Below the pieces are notes generated by a model that saw only the letters and a program-made list of their open reading frames with translations, had not been told where the DNA came from and made no database searches. From Centrapalus pauciflorus (taxonomy: Eukaryota > Streptophyta > Magnoliopsida > Asterales > Asteraceae), in NCBI GenBank assembly GCA_020465985.1, contig JAANYP010000372.1, forward strand, positions 1-64,000: a stretch of DNA of 64,000 nt, in the 5' to 3' direction. Each line of letters opens with the position of its first letter. The first letter of the stretch is position 1. Positions 33,106 to 43,976 of this stretch are shown here, in pieces. The translations under genes and the position numbers were made by a program.

Positions 33106-35430
33106 TGTAACATCCTCGGATTTAAATTATTATATTTGAAGTTTATTAAGTTTAAATTTGTAATTTAAGTTGAATTATGTAAGTTAAGTTGGTACTGATT
33201 TTGGATAAATTATAAAGTTGGTTGCATTATATGGAAATTTAGTAATTTAGAAATTTAAATTATTAAGTGAACTAATTATTTAATTATTAAGGAAAATAAA
33301 ATAAAGATAGAATTCTTTATTTTATAGAATCAGTATTTTAATGGAACCGGATAAGTTGAAGGGTTGAATGTGTTAAAAGTCGGAAATTTGGAATAAAAGG
33401 GGGGAAGATAGTTTATTTCAACTCATTTGAAATTATTCCCACTCTCTCTCTAAAACCTCTATCTCTCGGCTCTCTCTCTCTCTAAGATTAAAGATCATCA
33501 AAGCTTGGATTTGGAAGTTGGAAATCTGGATTAAGGTTGTTTGGGAGGAACTATATCGTCTACAATCATCAAATTAAGGTAAACAATCTTTAAAATTCGA
33601 ATTTAGAAGCATTCTTTGTTCGGTTTTGTAAAAATCCGAAACTCAGATTCGGAGTTCAAACGTGAATGCATGTATGATATTGTTGTGGATTTGTTCAAAT
33701 CGAGTGTATAAGATGCTATGTACAAAATTTCAGCTTCAGATTTGAACTATAAGTATGATTTTTGGAGAATTGTGTGTGTTTTTAGTGCGTGTGTCGATGA
33801 ATGATGAAAAAGTAGTCAAAAAGTGTTTAATTGGCATAGAAATGTGTTAATTTTAGTGTTAAAAGTGTTGGAAATACATGAATGTTAGTTGGTGTAAGTT
33901 ATTTCACGTATTGAACAAGTACAAAAATGACTTGGATTAAATCTGGAAAATATCAAGACTGCACCGATATGAACTCGGATGTCCGAATTCGGATCTGGCA
34001 GGAACTCGGATCCGGACCGAATTCGGACAGGATCCGAAATGTTGATGTTCAAAATTAGCAAAATAATTTCTAAGTGTTGAAATTTCGGTTGAGGCTCAAA
34101 TTCGAATGGGGTAGGTCCGAATTCGGATCCGAGATGAACTCGGATCTGGTCCGAATTCGGATGAGGCCCGGATTTCAGGATAATTAATATATATCAAATT
34201 ATTTCTAAGTGTTGGAATTCGGATGGGGGACCGAATTCGGATATGGTCCGAACTTAGCATGTGTCCGAACCTCTGATGTACAAAATAGAAAATATTTACA
34301 ACTGTTGTATTTCGGATGGGGTTCATGTGGGATCCGAACTGGGATTCATGTGGGATCCGAATTGGGATTCATGTGGGATCCGAATTGGGATTCATGTGGG
34401 ATCCGAACTGGGGTCCGAATTCGGGTGTGGACCGAATTCAGACATAGATCCGAAATTGGGACCAAAACTTTGCAAAACTTATAAAAATTTGGTTTTATGG
34501 AATCAAACAGTTATTGACACGATGTGTTGTTACAACTGACTAACAGGTCCCTTGTGGTGTTGTTTAACCCACAGTGGGGTACTTTGTGGATCCGGTTGAA
34601 AGCCCGAGGAGAAATAAAATTGATTAAAGATTAAATACGCACCCACTGTGAGTACAGTAGATTTCGCATGATTATATCTGATTTATGTTAAGCTTTGCCT
34701 GCTGAGACCTGTTGTTTCATTTGTTTGGTTGGAATTCTACTAACTTGCGTAGATTTAGATGCACATTCTTACTTGTTGCATGTCCGTTCGATTGTTGTGC
34801 ATCTAGTGATGGACCGGTGGGTCGCATCGTTAACTCTGATGTTACTGTGCTATATGACGCTGGAGCTGATCCCTCCAGGTCCGGTAGGCAGTATGTCATC
34901 CCCGATCGTACGTTTGTCTCAGATGGTATGTGTAAATGCCGAGCTTTGGGCTCGAAGGGGCTGCGGCTCTGGTCCGTACTTGGTGTACGAAGAGAGTATA
35001 CGACGTTTGTCGTCGGGGTTACTCTTGGGCTTCATAAATATTTATAATGTGCGTAATCTATGTATTCACTAAGCATTCGCTTACGTTTTAGTTGTTGTAA
35101 TTTTTACAGGAAAAGGAAAATCAGCTGCGGGACCATCTAGCTAGGTTGTTGTTTGAAGTGAATTGAAGACTCAGTTGCTTATTTGGTAACTTAATTGTTG
35201 AGATTATTGTTGTAATAAATTTGGGATAATGTAATGTAATGGAAGTTTTTAGATATAGACATGTAACCTTTGTAGTACCGTAGAGTGATATGGAATTGTT
35301 GTAATACTTTATTTTGTACTTTAATTGCTTCCGCACTTTAATTAAGTAATCAGATCATTATGTAATTGATGTATTGGTGATTAATCCTGGGTGTCTTGTT
35401 AATGGTGGTTGTTGTGGCAAGGGTGTCACA
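33106..35430 (+). repeat. 5' LTR of element D
   Basis: Starts TGTAACATCCTCGG and ends GGGTGTCACA. It contains GAATAAAAGG (about 33392) upstream of a CT-rich patch (33439-33484), AAG|GTAAAC at 33579, arrays of CCGAATTCGG and GATCCGAA words (33960-34450), and TTTTTACAG|GAAAAGG at 35109. Short frames within it are not genes. Confidence 0.93.
33392..33485 (+). promoter_or_regulatory. probable core promoter in D LTR
   Basis: A TATA-like GAATAAAAGG is followed after 35-45 nt by a dense CT (Y-patch-like) tract. The same order appears in the LTRs of E and H. Plant promoters often have a Y patch near the transcription start; the start itself is inferred. Confidence 0.35.
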
Positions 35431-35435
35431 CGAGA

Positions 35436-35449
35436 TGGTATCAGAGCAG
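35436..35449 (+). promoter_or_regulatory. primer-binding site, element D
   Basis: TGGTATCAGAGCAG, five bases after the LTR end, complementary to initiator Met-tRNA. Confidence 0.92.
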
Positions 35450-35648
35450 TTGTTTGAGATTCAAGTGTCCGTGAGGTCTTGATCTCAAACATTAGGTAAT
35501 GATATGTAGTGGTTTAAGTAATGATCTGAACTAAGATAGGTTATGATCTAGTAATTATAAGAGATTGACTATCATACGGGACAAATAAGTGGTGTCTTTA
35601 AACTGATGACATGTTACTAAACAAGTTATATGTTTATATTTTCAGAAC

Positions 35649-38600
35649 ATGTCTGGAGGAATGACACCTGAGGAAGCCAGAGAGATGATGCTAGCCATGA
35701 TGGCTGAGCAGAATAAAATGATACAAGATCAGTTTCGGGCTCGAGATGAGGCCGATGCTAAGAGAAGAGAGGATAAGAGAAAGAACAAGGAGAAGGAAGG
35801 GAGTAACAACGAGGAACGAGATGACAACATTGGGTCATCTAACAAGCCCAAGGGTTGTCGTTTCAAGGACTTCAAAGGAAATGGGGCCGTGGAGTTTAAT
35901 GGATTAGGAGATGTTGTTGCCGCACTGGAATGGATAACAGCAACTGAGCGAACATTCCGAATCAGCGACTATGCTGAGAAGGACATGGTTCGTTATGCAA
36001 CTGCTATGTTCACGAATGACGCAATCATGTGGTGGAATGCCATGGTGAACGCTTTGACATTGGAGAAGATTTCTATTATGACTTGGGCTGAGTTCAAGGA
36101 CCTATTCACTCAGCAGTACTGTCCGGTTGATGAGCGCCGGAGGTTGGAAGCAAAGTTTATGGCGCTGGTACAGGGGACTAAGACTGTGTCCCAATATGCA
36201 GTAGAGTTCACGAGGCTAAGTCTGTTTGCGCCTCATCAAGTTGATACGGAAGAAAGGAAGGTGACCAGGTTTGAGGCTGGTCTGGATATTGAAATAAGGA
36301 GGGTCATGAGCAATGTTCGTTACCCTACATTTGCTGGCTTACTTGAGGCTGCCAGAAATGTAGAACAGATTTTGATTATGTCGGGCTACTCGATCGGGCC
36401 TGCTGCTGCTTCCACCAATCCAACACAGCCGTCACCGCCGAAGCGCCAAAGGGAGGGAGGATACTCGGGATCTTCCCGGTCTTCACAATACTCATCACAG
36501 CAGTCTTTTCGCCGACCATCTGGTTCTTCTGATCGTGGTCGTGCTCGTGCATACTCTATCAACACCGAGCCACAATACTGCAACAAGTGTCACCTGGAAC
36601 ATTTTGGCAAATGCACTAACGGACGTGCTTGTTTTTGCTGTGGGGAGCTGGGCCATTTTCAGAATGACTACCCAAGGAAGGGTGATGCTTGCTATAAGTG
36701 TGGGGTGTGGGGTCACTATAGCAGGAATTGTAGAAAGAATGCTCCAACGGCTGCTGTCCCATCATCAACACGATCGTCTGGAGGTTCGAGTGGTGGTTCA
36801 GTTAACCGCCGGGGTCAGTCACAGAGGGCACCTGCTCGTGCTTTTCAAATCACTGCAGAGGAAGCTAGGGAAAACCCAGAGGTGGTCACGGGTATGTTTA
36901 TTGTAAATTCCATGCCTGCACGAGTTCTTTTTGATTCGGGTGCCAACCGTTCTTTCGTGTCTACTACTTTTGCACAACGACTTGCCATGCCACTGTCTAA
37001 GTTGTCTGCTATACTTGATATTGAAACTGCTAGCAATACTTTAGTTAAGGTAGATCATGTATATCGAAATTGCACGTTAGTAATTGAAGATGTAGTCTTC
37101 AATTTAGATCTGATTCCGATAGAGTTCAGCGAGTTTGATGTGATAGTCGGAATGGACTGGTTGATCGAGAATGAAGCCCATATAGTGTGTAAGAGCCGAA
37201 TGATAAAGATAACTACCCCGGAGGGGCGTGAGATATGTATATATGGGGATAGGAGAAGCGGGGATCTGTGTTTGCTGACTATTGCAAAAGCTCGAAAGCT
37301 TGTTGCAAAGGGATGTGATGCATACTTAGCATATGCGATTGAGGCTAAGGCAGAGAAGAGAACTTTGGCCGATGTGCCGGTTGTTTCACAATTCCCGGAT
37401 GTGTTTCCGGAAGACTTGTCTGGCATGCCGCCTGAGAGACAAGTTGAGTTTCGAATTGATCTGATCCCCGGAGCTGCACCGGTAGCTCGTTCTCCTTACC
37501 GCCTCGCCCCAACCGAGATGAAGGAAATGATGACACAGCTGCAAGAGTTGTTGGACAAGGGCTTCATTCGGCCGAGTTCGTCGCCGTGGGGAGCTCCGGT
37601 ATTGTTCGTGAAAAAGAAGGATGGCACAATGCGAATGTGCATTGACTACCGGGAGCTGAATAAGTTGACGATCAAGAACAAGTATCCACTACCGAGGATA
37701 GATGACTTGTTTGATCAATTACATGGGGCGAGTGTATTTTCTAAAATCGACTTAAGGTCGGGGTATCATCAGCTGAAAGTTCGAGAAGAAGATGTGCCTA
37801 AGACAGCATTTAGGACACGTTATGGGCATTACGAGTTCTTGGTTATGCCTTTCGGGTTAACCAATGCCCCAGCTGTTTTTATGGATTTGATGAACCGAGT
37901 TTGCAGACCGATGTTAGACAAGTCGGTGATTGTTTTTATAGATGACATTTTAGTATACTCTAAGTCTGAAGCCGAACATGCTGAACATCTGAGGGAACTG
38001 CTGGAATTGTTAAGAAAGGAAAAGTTGTATGCCAAGTTCTCAAAATGTGAGTTTTGGCTGCAACAGATTCAATTTTTAGGGCATGTGATTTCTGGAGCTG
38101 GGATTTCGGTAGATCCAGCTAAGGTTGAAGCAATAAAGAACTGGGAACCGCCTCGTTCAGCTACTGAAGTTAGAAGTTTCCTAGGATTGGCAGGATATTA
38201 TCGGAGGTTTATAAAGGATTTTTCTAAGATTGCAGTTCCTTTGACTGCATTAACAAAGAAAAATGCACCGTTTGTGTGGGAAACTGGGCAGCAGGAGGCA
38301 TTTGAGATCCTGAAGAAAATGTTAAGTGAAGCGCCGATACTTGCCTTACCTGAAGGCAACGATGATTTCGTGGTGTATACGGATGCCTCAAGACTGGGGT
38401 TAGGCGCTGTACTGATGCAGCGTGGGAAAGTAATTGCTTATGCTTCGAGACAACTTAAGCAGCATGAAAAGAACTACTCAACTCATGATCTTGAGTTGAC
38501 AGCTGTTACATTTGCATTGAAATTATGGAGGCATTATATATATGGGACTAAGTGTCAACTCTACACGGACCATAAGAGTTTGAAATACATCTTTAGTCAG

Positions 38601-38945
38601 AAAGAGCTTAACATGAGACAGCGTAGATCGATGGAACTTATAAAGGATTATGATTGCGAAATCCTTTATCACCCCGGAAAAGCTAACGTGGTGGCTGATG
38701 CTTTGAGTCGCAAAGCATATGCTAAAGATTGCTGTTACATGTTGACATCTACTATGTTGACATCCACAATTATAGATGATGTCAAGGCCGCACAGGAGGA
38801 AGCCTTGAAAGACGAGAATGTTGGTGCTGAGAATATAAGGGCGCAGATTAAGAATATGGAAACAAGTGAGTCGGGTTTGAAAGGTATATATGGGAGAATC
38901 TGGGTGCCGAAGTTTGGTGGGATGCGAAATGTGATCATCGAATAA
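35649..38945 (+). CDS. Gypsy gag-protease-RT-RNase H polyprotein, element D (first part)
   Basis: The ATG at 35649 lies three bases after a TATTTTCAG acceptor-like site. The retrotransposon gag fold spans about residues 60-230 ([16 protein letters not shown]). Two zinc knuckles follow at about 326-365: the first has lost its last Cys ([14 protein letters not shown]; element E keeps it), the second is intact ([14 protein letters not shown]). The aspartic protease motif [10 protein letters not shown] is near residue 429. RT runs from about 600 to 790 with catalytic FIDD at about 763-766, and RNase H starts near 905 ([10 protein letters not shown]). A TAA at 38943-38945 replaces the GAG codon of element E and ends the frame before integrase. 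Confidence 0.9.
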   Translation: MSGGMTPEEAREMMLAMMAEQNKMIQDQFRARDEADAKRREDKRKNKEKEGSNNEERDDNIGSSNKPKGCRFKDFKGNGAVEFNGLGDVVAALEWITATERTFRISDYAEKDMVRYATAMFTNDAIMWWNAMVNALTLEKISIMTWAEFKDLFTQQYCPVDERRRLEAKFMALVQGTKTVSQYAVEFTRLSLFAPHQVDTEERKVTRFEAGLDIEIRRVMSNVRYPTFAGLLEAARNVEQILIMSGYSIGPAAASTNPTQPSPPKRQREGGYSGSSRSSQYSSQQSFRRPSGSSDRGRARAYSINTEPQYCNKCHLEHFGKCTNGRACFCCGELGHFQNDYPRKGDACYKCGVWGHYSRNCRKNAPTAAVPSSTRSSGGSSGGSVNRRGQSQRAPARAFQITAEEARENPEVVTGMFIVNSMPARVLFDSGANRSFVSTTFAQRLAMPLSKLSAILDIETASNTLVKVDHVYRNCTLVIEDVVFNLDLIPIEFSEFDVIVGMDWLIENEAHIVCKSRMIKITTPEGREICIYGDRRSGDLCLLTIAKARKLVAKGCDAYLAYAIEAKAEKRTLADVPVVSQFPDVFPEDLSGMPPERQVEFRIDLIPGAAPVARSPYRLAPTEMKEMMTQLQELLDKGFIRPSSSPWGAPVLFVKKKDGTMRMCIDYRELNKLTIKNKYPLPRIDDLFDQLHGASVFSKIDLRSGYHQLKVREEDVPKTAFRTRYGHYEFLVMPFGLTNAPAVFMDLMNRVCRPMLDKSVIVFIDDILVYSKSEAEHAEHLRELLELLRKEKLYAKFSKCEFWLQQIQFLGHVISGAGISVDPAKVEAIKNWEPPRSATEVRSFLGLAGYYRRFIKDFSKIAVPLTALTKKNAPFVWETGQQEAFEILKKMLSEAPILALPEGNDDFVVYTDASRLGLGAVLMQRGKVIAYASRQLKQHEKNYSTHDLELTAVTFALKLWRHYIYGTKCQLYTDHKSLKYIFSQKELNMRQRRSMELIKDYDCEILYHPGKANVVADALSRKAYAKDCCYMLTSTMLTSTIIDDVKAAQEEALKDENVGAENIRAQIKNMETSESGLKGIYGRIWVPKFGGMRNVIIE

Positions 38946-40205
38946 GCGCATCAATCAAAGTATTCTGTACATCCCGGGAGCACCAAGATGTACAATGACC
39001 TAAAAGCAGACTTTTGGTGGCCCAGACTAAAGAAAGACATAGGTCAGTATGTGGAGAGATGCCGAACTTGTCGGTTAGTGAAAGCCGAACACCAGCAACC
39101 ATATGGTAGTTTGCAACCGCTTCCCATTCCGGAATGGAAGTGGGAGCACATTACTATGGATTTTGTTACAAAACTGCCGAAGACTAGGCGCCAACATGAT
39201 GCAGTTTGGGTGATAGTCGATAGATTAACTAAGTCAACACATTTTGTACCGATAAGAGAAAGTTACTCCTTAGAAAAGTTGGCTAAAATTTATATGGACG
39301 AGATTGTTTCTAGGCATGGAGTGCCTAAGTCCATAGTATCGGACCGGGACAGCCGGTTTACTTCAAATTTCTGGTCGGCACTACAAGAAGGGTTAGGGAC
39401 AAGGATAGCAATGAGTACAGCTTACCGCCCGCAAACTGATGGTCAGAGTGAGCGGACCATCTTAACGCTTGAAGATATGATGCGGTCGTGCATATTGGAT
39501 CTTGGTGGTAATTGGGACGATCATTTGCCACTGATCGAGTTTTCATATAATAATAGTTACCACGCGACGATAAAGAAGGCACCGTTCGAGGCTCTATATG
39601 GAAGGAGATGTAGGACTCCTACTTGTTGGAGAGAAACGGGTGAAACACCAATTGCTGGGCCGGCCTTGCTTCAAGAAACAAATGAGAAGATACAGTTGAT
39701 CAGGCAGAACATGAAGGCGGCCCAGGATCGTCAGAAAAGTTACTACGACAGGAGACATAAACCAATCAACTTTGAAGTGAACGATTGGGTTTATCTGAAA
39801 GTATCACCAATGAGGGGTGTTACTCGTTTTGTGAAGAGGGGAAAGTTGGCTCCGAGATTTGTTGGGCCATTCAGAATTACCGAGAAAATAGGAAATCAGT
39901 CTTATCGCTTAGAGTTGCCTGAAGAAATGTCGGGCATACACCCGGTGTTCCATGTGGGGAATCTTAGGAAGTCTTTCACTGCAGAAAATGAAGATTGGGC
40001 TGACCACACTGAGTTGCAGATTGATGAAAGGCTCCGATATGTTGAAGAGCCTGAATGTGTGTTAGATACGAAAGTAAAGAAGCTAAGGAGCAAGGAGATC
40101 GAAATGGCGCTGGTACGTTGGAAGCAACACAAAGGATCCAATCATACTTGGGAGACAAAGGCGGAGATGTTGAAGAAGTATCCGAAACTGTTCGGATCCG
40201 AGTAA
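38946..40205 (+). CDS. Gypsy integrase and chromodomain, element D (after the stop)
   Basis: Same frame as the first part, separated only by the TAA. It starts with the end of the zinc-binding integrase domain ([12 protein letters not shown]), then the DDE core with [17 protein letters not shown] and a PQTDGQSER segment. A C-terminal DNA-binding region with GPFRI and HPVFHV motifs follows, then the chromodomain (about 40040-40195; VLVRWK-like and HTWE motifs appear as ALVRWKQH and HTWE). In chromoviruses this domain steers insertion toward marked chromatin. Without readthrough this half has no own start signal, so product formation is doubtful. Confidence 0.88.
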   Translation, partial: AHQSKYSVHPGSTKMYNDLKADFWWPRLKKDIGQYVERCRTCRLVKAEHQQPYGSLQPLPIPEWKWEHITMDFVTKLPKTRRQHDAVWVIVDRLTKSTHFVPIRESYSLEKLAKIYMDEIVSRHGVPKSIVSDRDSRFTSNFWSALQEGLGTRIAMSTAYRPQTDGQSERTILTLEDMMRSCILDLGGNWDDHLPLIEFSYNNSYHATIKKAPFEALYGRRCRTPTCWRETGETPIAGPALLQETNEKIQLIRQNMKAAQDRQKSYYDRRHKPINFEVNDWVYLKVSPMRGVTRFVKRGKLAPRFVGPFRITEKIGNQSYRLELPEEMSGIHPVFHVGNLRKSFTAENEDWADHTELQIDERLRYVEEPECVLDTKVKKLRSKEIEMALVRWKQHKGSNHTWETKAEMLKKYPKLFGSE

Positions 40206-40221
40206 CTTCGAGGACGAAGTT
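40204..40221 (+). promoter_or_regulatory. hairpin at the pol stop codon, element D
   Basis: AACTTCG-AGGA-CGAAGTT forms a perfect 7-bp stem with a 4-nt loop and overlaps the pol stop codon. E carries the same hairpin (56032-56049). F has one with different paired bases (58952-58967). Confidence 0.55.
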
Positions 40222-40241
40222 GAGCGTGGTGGAGCCCATGC

Positions 40242-42568
40242 TGTAACATCCTCGGATTTAAATTATTATATTTGAAGTTTATTAAGTTTAAATTTGTAAT
40301 TTAAGTTGAATTATGTAAGTTAAGTTGGTACTGATTTTGGATAAATTATAAAGTTGGTTGCATTATATGGAAATTTAGTAATTTAGAAATTTAAATTATT
40401 AAGTGAACTAATTATTTAATTATTAAGGAAAATAAAATAAAGATAGAATTCTTTATTTTATAGAATCAGTATTTTAATGGAACCGGATAAGTTGAAGGGT
40501 TGAATGTGTTAAAAGTCGGAAATTTGGAATAAAAGGGGGGAAGATAGTTTATTTCAACTCATTTGAAATTATTCCCACTCTCTCTCTAAAACCTCTATCT
40601 CTCGGCTCTCTCTCTCTCTCTAAGATTAAAGATCATCAAAGCTTGGATTTGGAAGTTGGAAATCTGGATTAAGGTTGTTTGGGAGGAACTATATCGTCTA
40701 CAATCATCAAATTAAGGTAAACAATCTTTAAAATTCGAATTTAGAAGCATTCTTTGTTCGGTTTTGTTAAAATCCGAAACTCAGATTCGGAGTTCAAACG
40801 TGAATGCATGTATGATATTGTTGTGGATTTGTTCAAATCGAGTGTATAAGATGCTATGTACAAAATTTCAGCTTCAGATTTGAACTATAAGTATGATTTT
40901 TGGAGAATTGTGTGTGTTTTTAGTGCGTGTGTCGATGAATGATGAAAAAGTAGTCAAAAAGTGTTTAATTGGCATAGAAATGTGTTAATTTTAGTGTTAA
41001 AAGTGTTGGAAATACATGAATGTTAGTTGGTGTAAGTTATTTCACGTATTGAACAAGTACAAAAATGACTTGGATTAAATCTGGAAAATATCAAGACTGC
41101 ACCGATATGAACTCGGATGTCCGAATTCGGATCTGGCAGGAACTCGGATCCGGACCGAATTCGGACAGGATCCGAAATGTTGATGTTCAAAATTAGCAAA
41201 ATAATTTCTAAGTGTTGAAATTTCGGTTGAGGCTCAAATTCGAATGGGGTAGGTCCGAATTCGGATCCGAGATGAACTCGGATCTGGTCCGAATTCGGAT
41301 GAGGCCCGGATTTCAGGATAATTAATATATATCAAATTATTTCTAAGTGTTGGAATTCGGATGGGGGACCGAATTCGGATATGGTCCGAACTTAGCATGT
41401 GTCCGAACCTCTGATGTACAAAATAGAAAATATTTACAACTGTTGTATTTCGGATGGGGTTCATGTGGGATCCGAACTGGGATTCATGTGGGATCCGAAT
41501 TGGGATTCATGTGGGATCCGAATTGGGATTCATGTGGGATCCGAACTGGGGTCCGAATTCGGGTGTGGACCGAATTCAGACATAGATCCGAAATTGGGAC
41601 CAAAACTTTGCAAAACTTATAAAAATTTGGTTTTATGGAATCAAACAGTTATTGACACGATGTGTTGTTACAACTGACTAACAGGTCCCTTGTGGTGTTG
41701 TTTAACCCACAGTGGGGTACTTTGTGGATCCGGTTGAAAGCCCGAGGAGAAATAAAATTGATTAAAGATTAAATACGCACCCACTGTGAGTACAGTAGAT
41801 TTCGCATGATTATATCTGATTTATGTTAAGCTTTGCCTGCTGAGACCTGTTGTTTCATTTGTTTGGTTGGAATTCTACTAACTTGCGTAGATTTAGATGC
41901 ACATTCTTACTTGTTGCATGTCCGTTCGATTGTTGTGCATCTAGTGATGGACCGGTGGGTCGCATCGTTAACTCTGATGTTACTGTGCTATATGACGCTG
42001 GAGCTGATCCCTCCAGGTCCGGTAGGCAGTATGTCATCCCCGATCGTACGTTTGTCTCAGATGGTATGTGTAAATGCCGAGCTTTGGGCTCGAAGGGGCT
42101 GCGGCTCTGGTCCGTACTTGGTGTACGAAGAGAGTATACGACGTTTGTCGTCGGGGTTACTCTTGGGCTTCATAAATATTTATAATGTGCGTAATCTATG
42201 TATTCACTAAGCATTCGCTTACGTTTTAGTTGTTGTAATTTTTACAGGAAAAGGAAAATCAGCTGCGGGACCATCTATCTAGGTTGTTGTTTGAAGTGAA
42301 TTGAAGACTCAGTTGCTTATTTGGTAACTTAATTGTTGAGATTATTGTTGTAATAAATTTGGGATAATGTAATGTAATGGAAGTTTTTAGATATAGACAT
42401 GTAACCTTTGTAGTATCGTAGAGTGATATGGAATTGTTGTAATACTTTATTTTGTACTTTAATTGCTTCCGCACTTTAATTAAGTAATCAGATCATTATG
42501 TAATTGATGTATTGGTGATTAATCCTGGGTGTCTTGTTAATGGTGGTTGTTGTGGCAAGGGTGTCACA
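40242..42568 (+). repeat. 3' LTR of element D
   Basis: 2327 bp, nearly identical to 33106-35430. Visible differences include one extra CT unit in the CT tract and single changes near 40769, 42278 and 42416. The equivalent putative intron spans 40717-42247. Confidence 0.93.
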
Positions 42569-43976
42569 CGAACCAAATGGGTTTTAAGTGCAAAAGAGAT
42601 GATCGGGGTATAGTCACTCGCAACAAAGCAAGACTTGTGGTAAAGGGTTTCAACCAAGAGGAAGGAATCGATTACAATGAAGTGTTCGTGCCAGTGGCAA
42701 GGCTTGAAGCAATCCGTTTGTTTCTGGCTTTTGTTCCTTCAAAGGTTTTAAAGTCTATCAGCTAGATGTTAAGAGTGCTTTCCTTTATGGGAAAGTGAAG
42801 GAACTGGTATATGTGGAACAGCCGCCCGGGTTTGCAGATTCGAAATATCCAGACAGAGTATATCGGTTAGATAAGGCTTTGTATGGATTGCATCAAGCAC
42901 CGAGGGCGTGGTACGAGACTCTATCCAGTCATCTTTTAGAAAACGGGTTTGAAAGAGGGAGAATAGATAGTACATTGTTCGTGAAGCGAAAAGGAGAACA
43001 TTTCATCTTGGTACAAGTGTACGTCGATGATATCATTTTTGGATCATCAGACGAGCAGATGTGCACAGATTTTAAAAAGGTGATGAAGTCAAAGTTTGAG
43101 ATGAGTGCGATGGGTGAGTTAAACTTCTTTCTGGGTTTGCAAGTCGAATAGAGGAAGGAGGGCATGTTTATTCATCAGACGAAGTATGTCCACGACATCT
43201 TAGAGCGCTTCGGGATGGAAGGAACCAAGCTGACAGCTCACTTCAGCACGCCGATTCAAGTGAATCATAATCTCGGACCGGGTACAGAAAGCGATACCGA
43301 TGTGGATCCGACGTTATATCGGGCCATGATTGGGTCACTTATGTATTTAACTGCTTCTAGACCTGATATAATGTTTGCTGTTTGTATTTGTGCTAGGTTT
43401 CAAGCTAATCCAAAAGAGATGCACATGAAAGCGGTGAAGCGGATTCTATGATACCTCAAGTCGAAACCGAAGCTGGGACTTTGGTATCATGCGGAGGGCG
43501 ATCTGGAATTGGAGGCGTTCACGGATTCAGACTACGGAGGATGCAGCTTGACGTGCAAATCAACAACTGGAGGTTGTCAGTTCCTAGGAGGGAGACTCGT
43601 TTCCTGGCAATGCAAGAAACAGGCTTCGGTAGTCGTGTCAACGTGCGAGGCCGAATATGTTGCTGCTGGTAGTTGCTGTTCACAGGTTCTGTGGATACAA
43701 CAACAATTGCGGGATTACGGTTTGACTTACACTCATACTCCTATTAGGATAGATAACCAGTCAACAATTGCTATAACTAATAATCCAGTTAAACATAATA
43801 AAACCAAGCACATAGACATAAGACATCATTTTATACGTGATTGTGCTGAAAAGAACTTAATCTGGCTGGTAAAAGTGGCATCGGATGATAATAATGCTGA
43901 TTTATTTACCAAAGCTTTTGATACGTCACGTTTTGAGTATTTGATTCAACTAAACGGAATGCGTAATCCAGAGTAA
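42569..43976 (+). pseudogene. Copia pol of element C, second part (RT and RNase H)
   Basis: This part resumes RT after element D. One T is missing near 42585 and the frame shifts again near 42745. From about 42780 to the end one frame holds except for TAG at 43149-43151 (CAG in B) and TGA at 43449-43451 (CGA expected). RT motifs: EQPPGF, LYGLHQAPRAWY and catalytic YVDD (about 43021-43032). RNase H follows with TDSDYGGC, STCEAEY, QQLRDYG and a terminal HHFIRDCAEKN segment. It ends in RNPE and TAA at 43974-43976. The protein would have been the C-terminal end of the polyprotein. Confidence 0.85.

Larger units (their letters stand above)
33106..42568 (+). mobile_element. Gypsy (Tekay/Del-like chromovirus) element D, complete and young
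   Basis: Two LTRs of 2325 and 2327 bp flank a 4.8-kb interior with primer site and one gag-pol frame ending in a chromodomain. By eye the LTRs differ at about three single bases and one 2-bp CT-repeat step. The insertion split RT of element C between GGAAC (33101-33105) and CGAAC (42569-42573); only four of the five bases match. Long LTRs plus a C-terminal chromodomain are typical of the Tekay/Del chromovirus branch. One in-frame stop (38943-38945) prevents it from making a full polyprotein. Confidence 0.92.

Noticed and set aside
34209..35072. Open frames of 90-125 codons inside D LTRs (and their copies at 41347-42210)
   Set aside because: They overlap on both strands, are built of repeated palindromic words or lie in the putative intron, and resemble no protein. 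They are identical in the two LTRs only because D is young.
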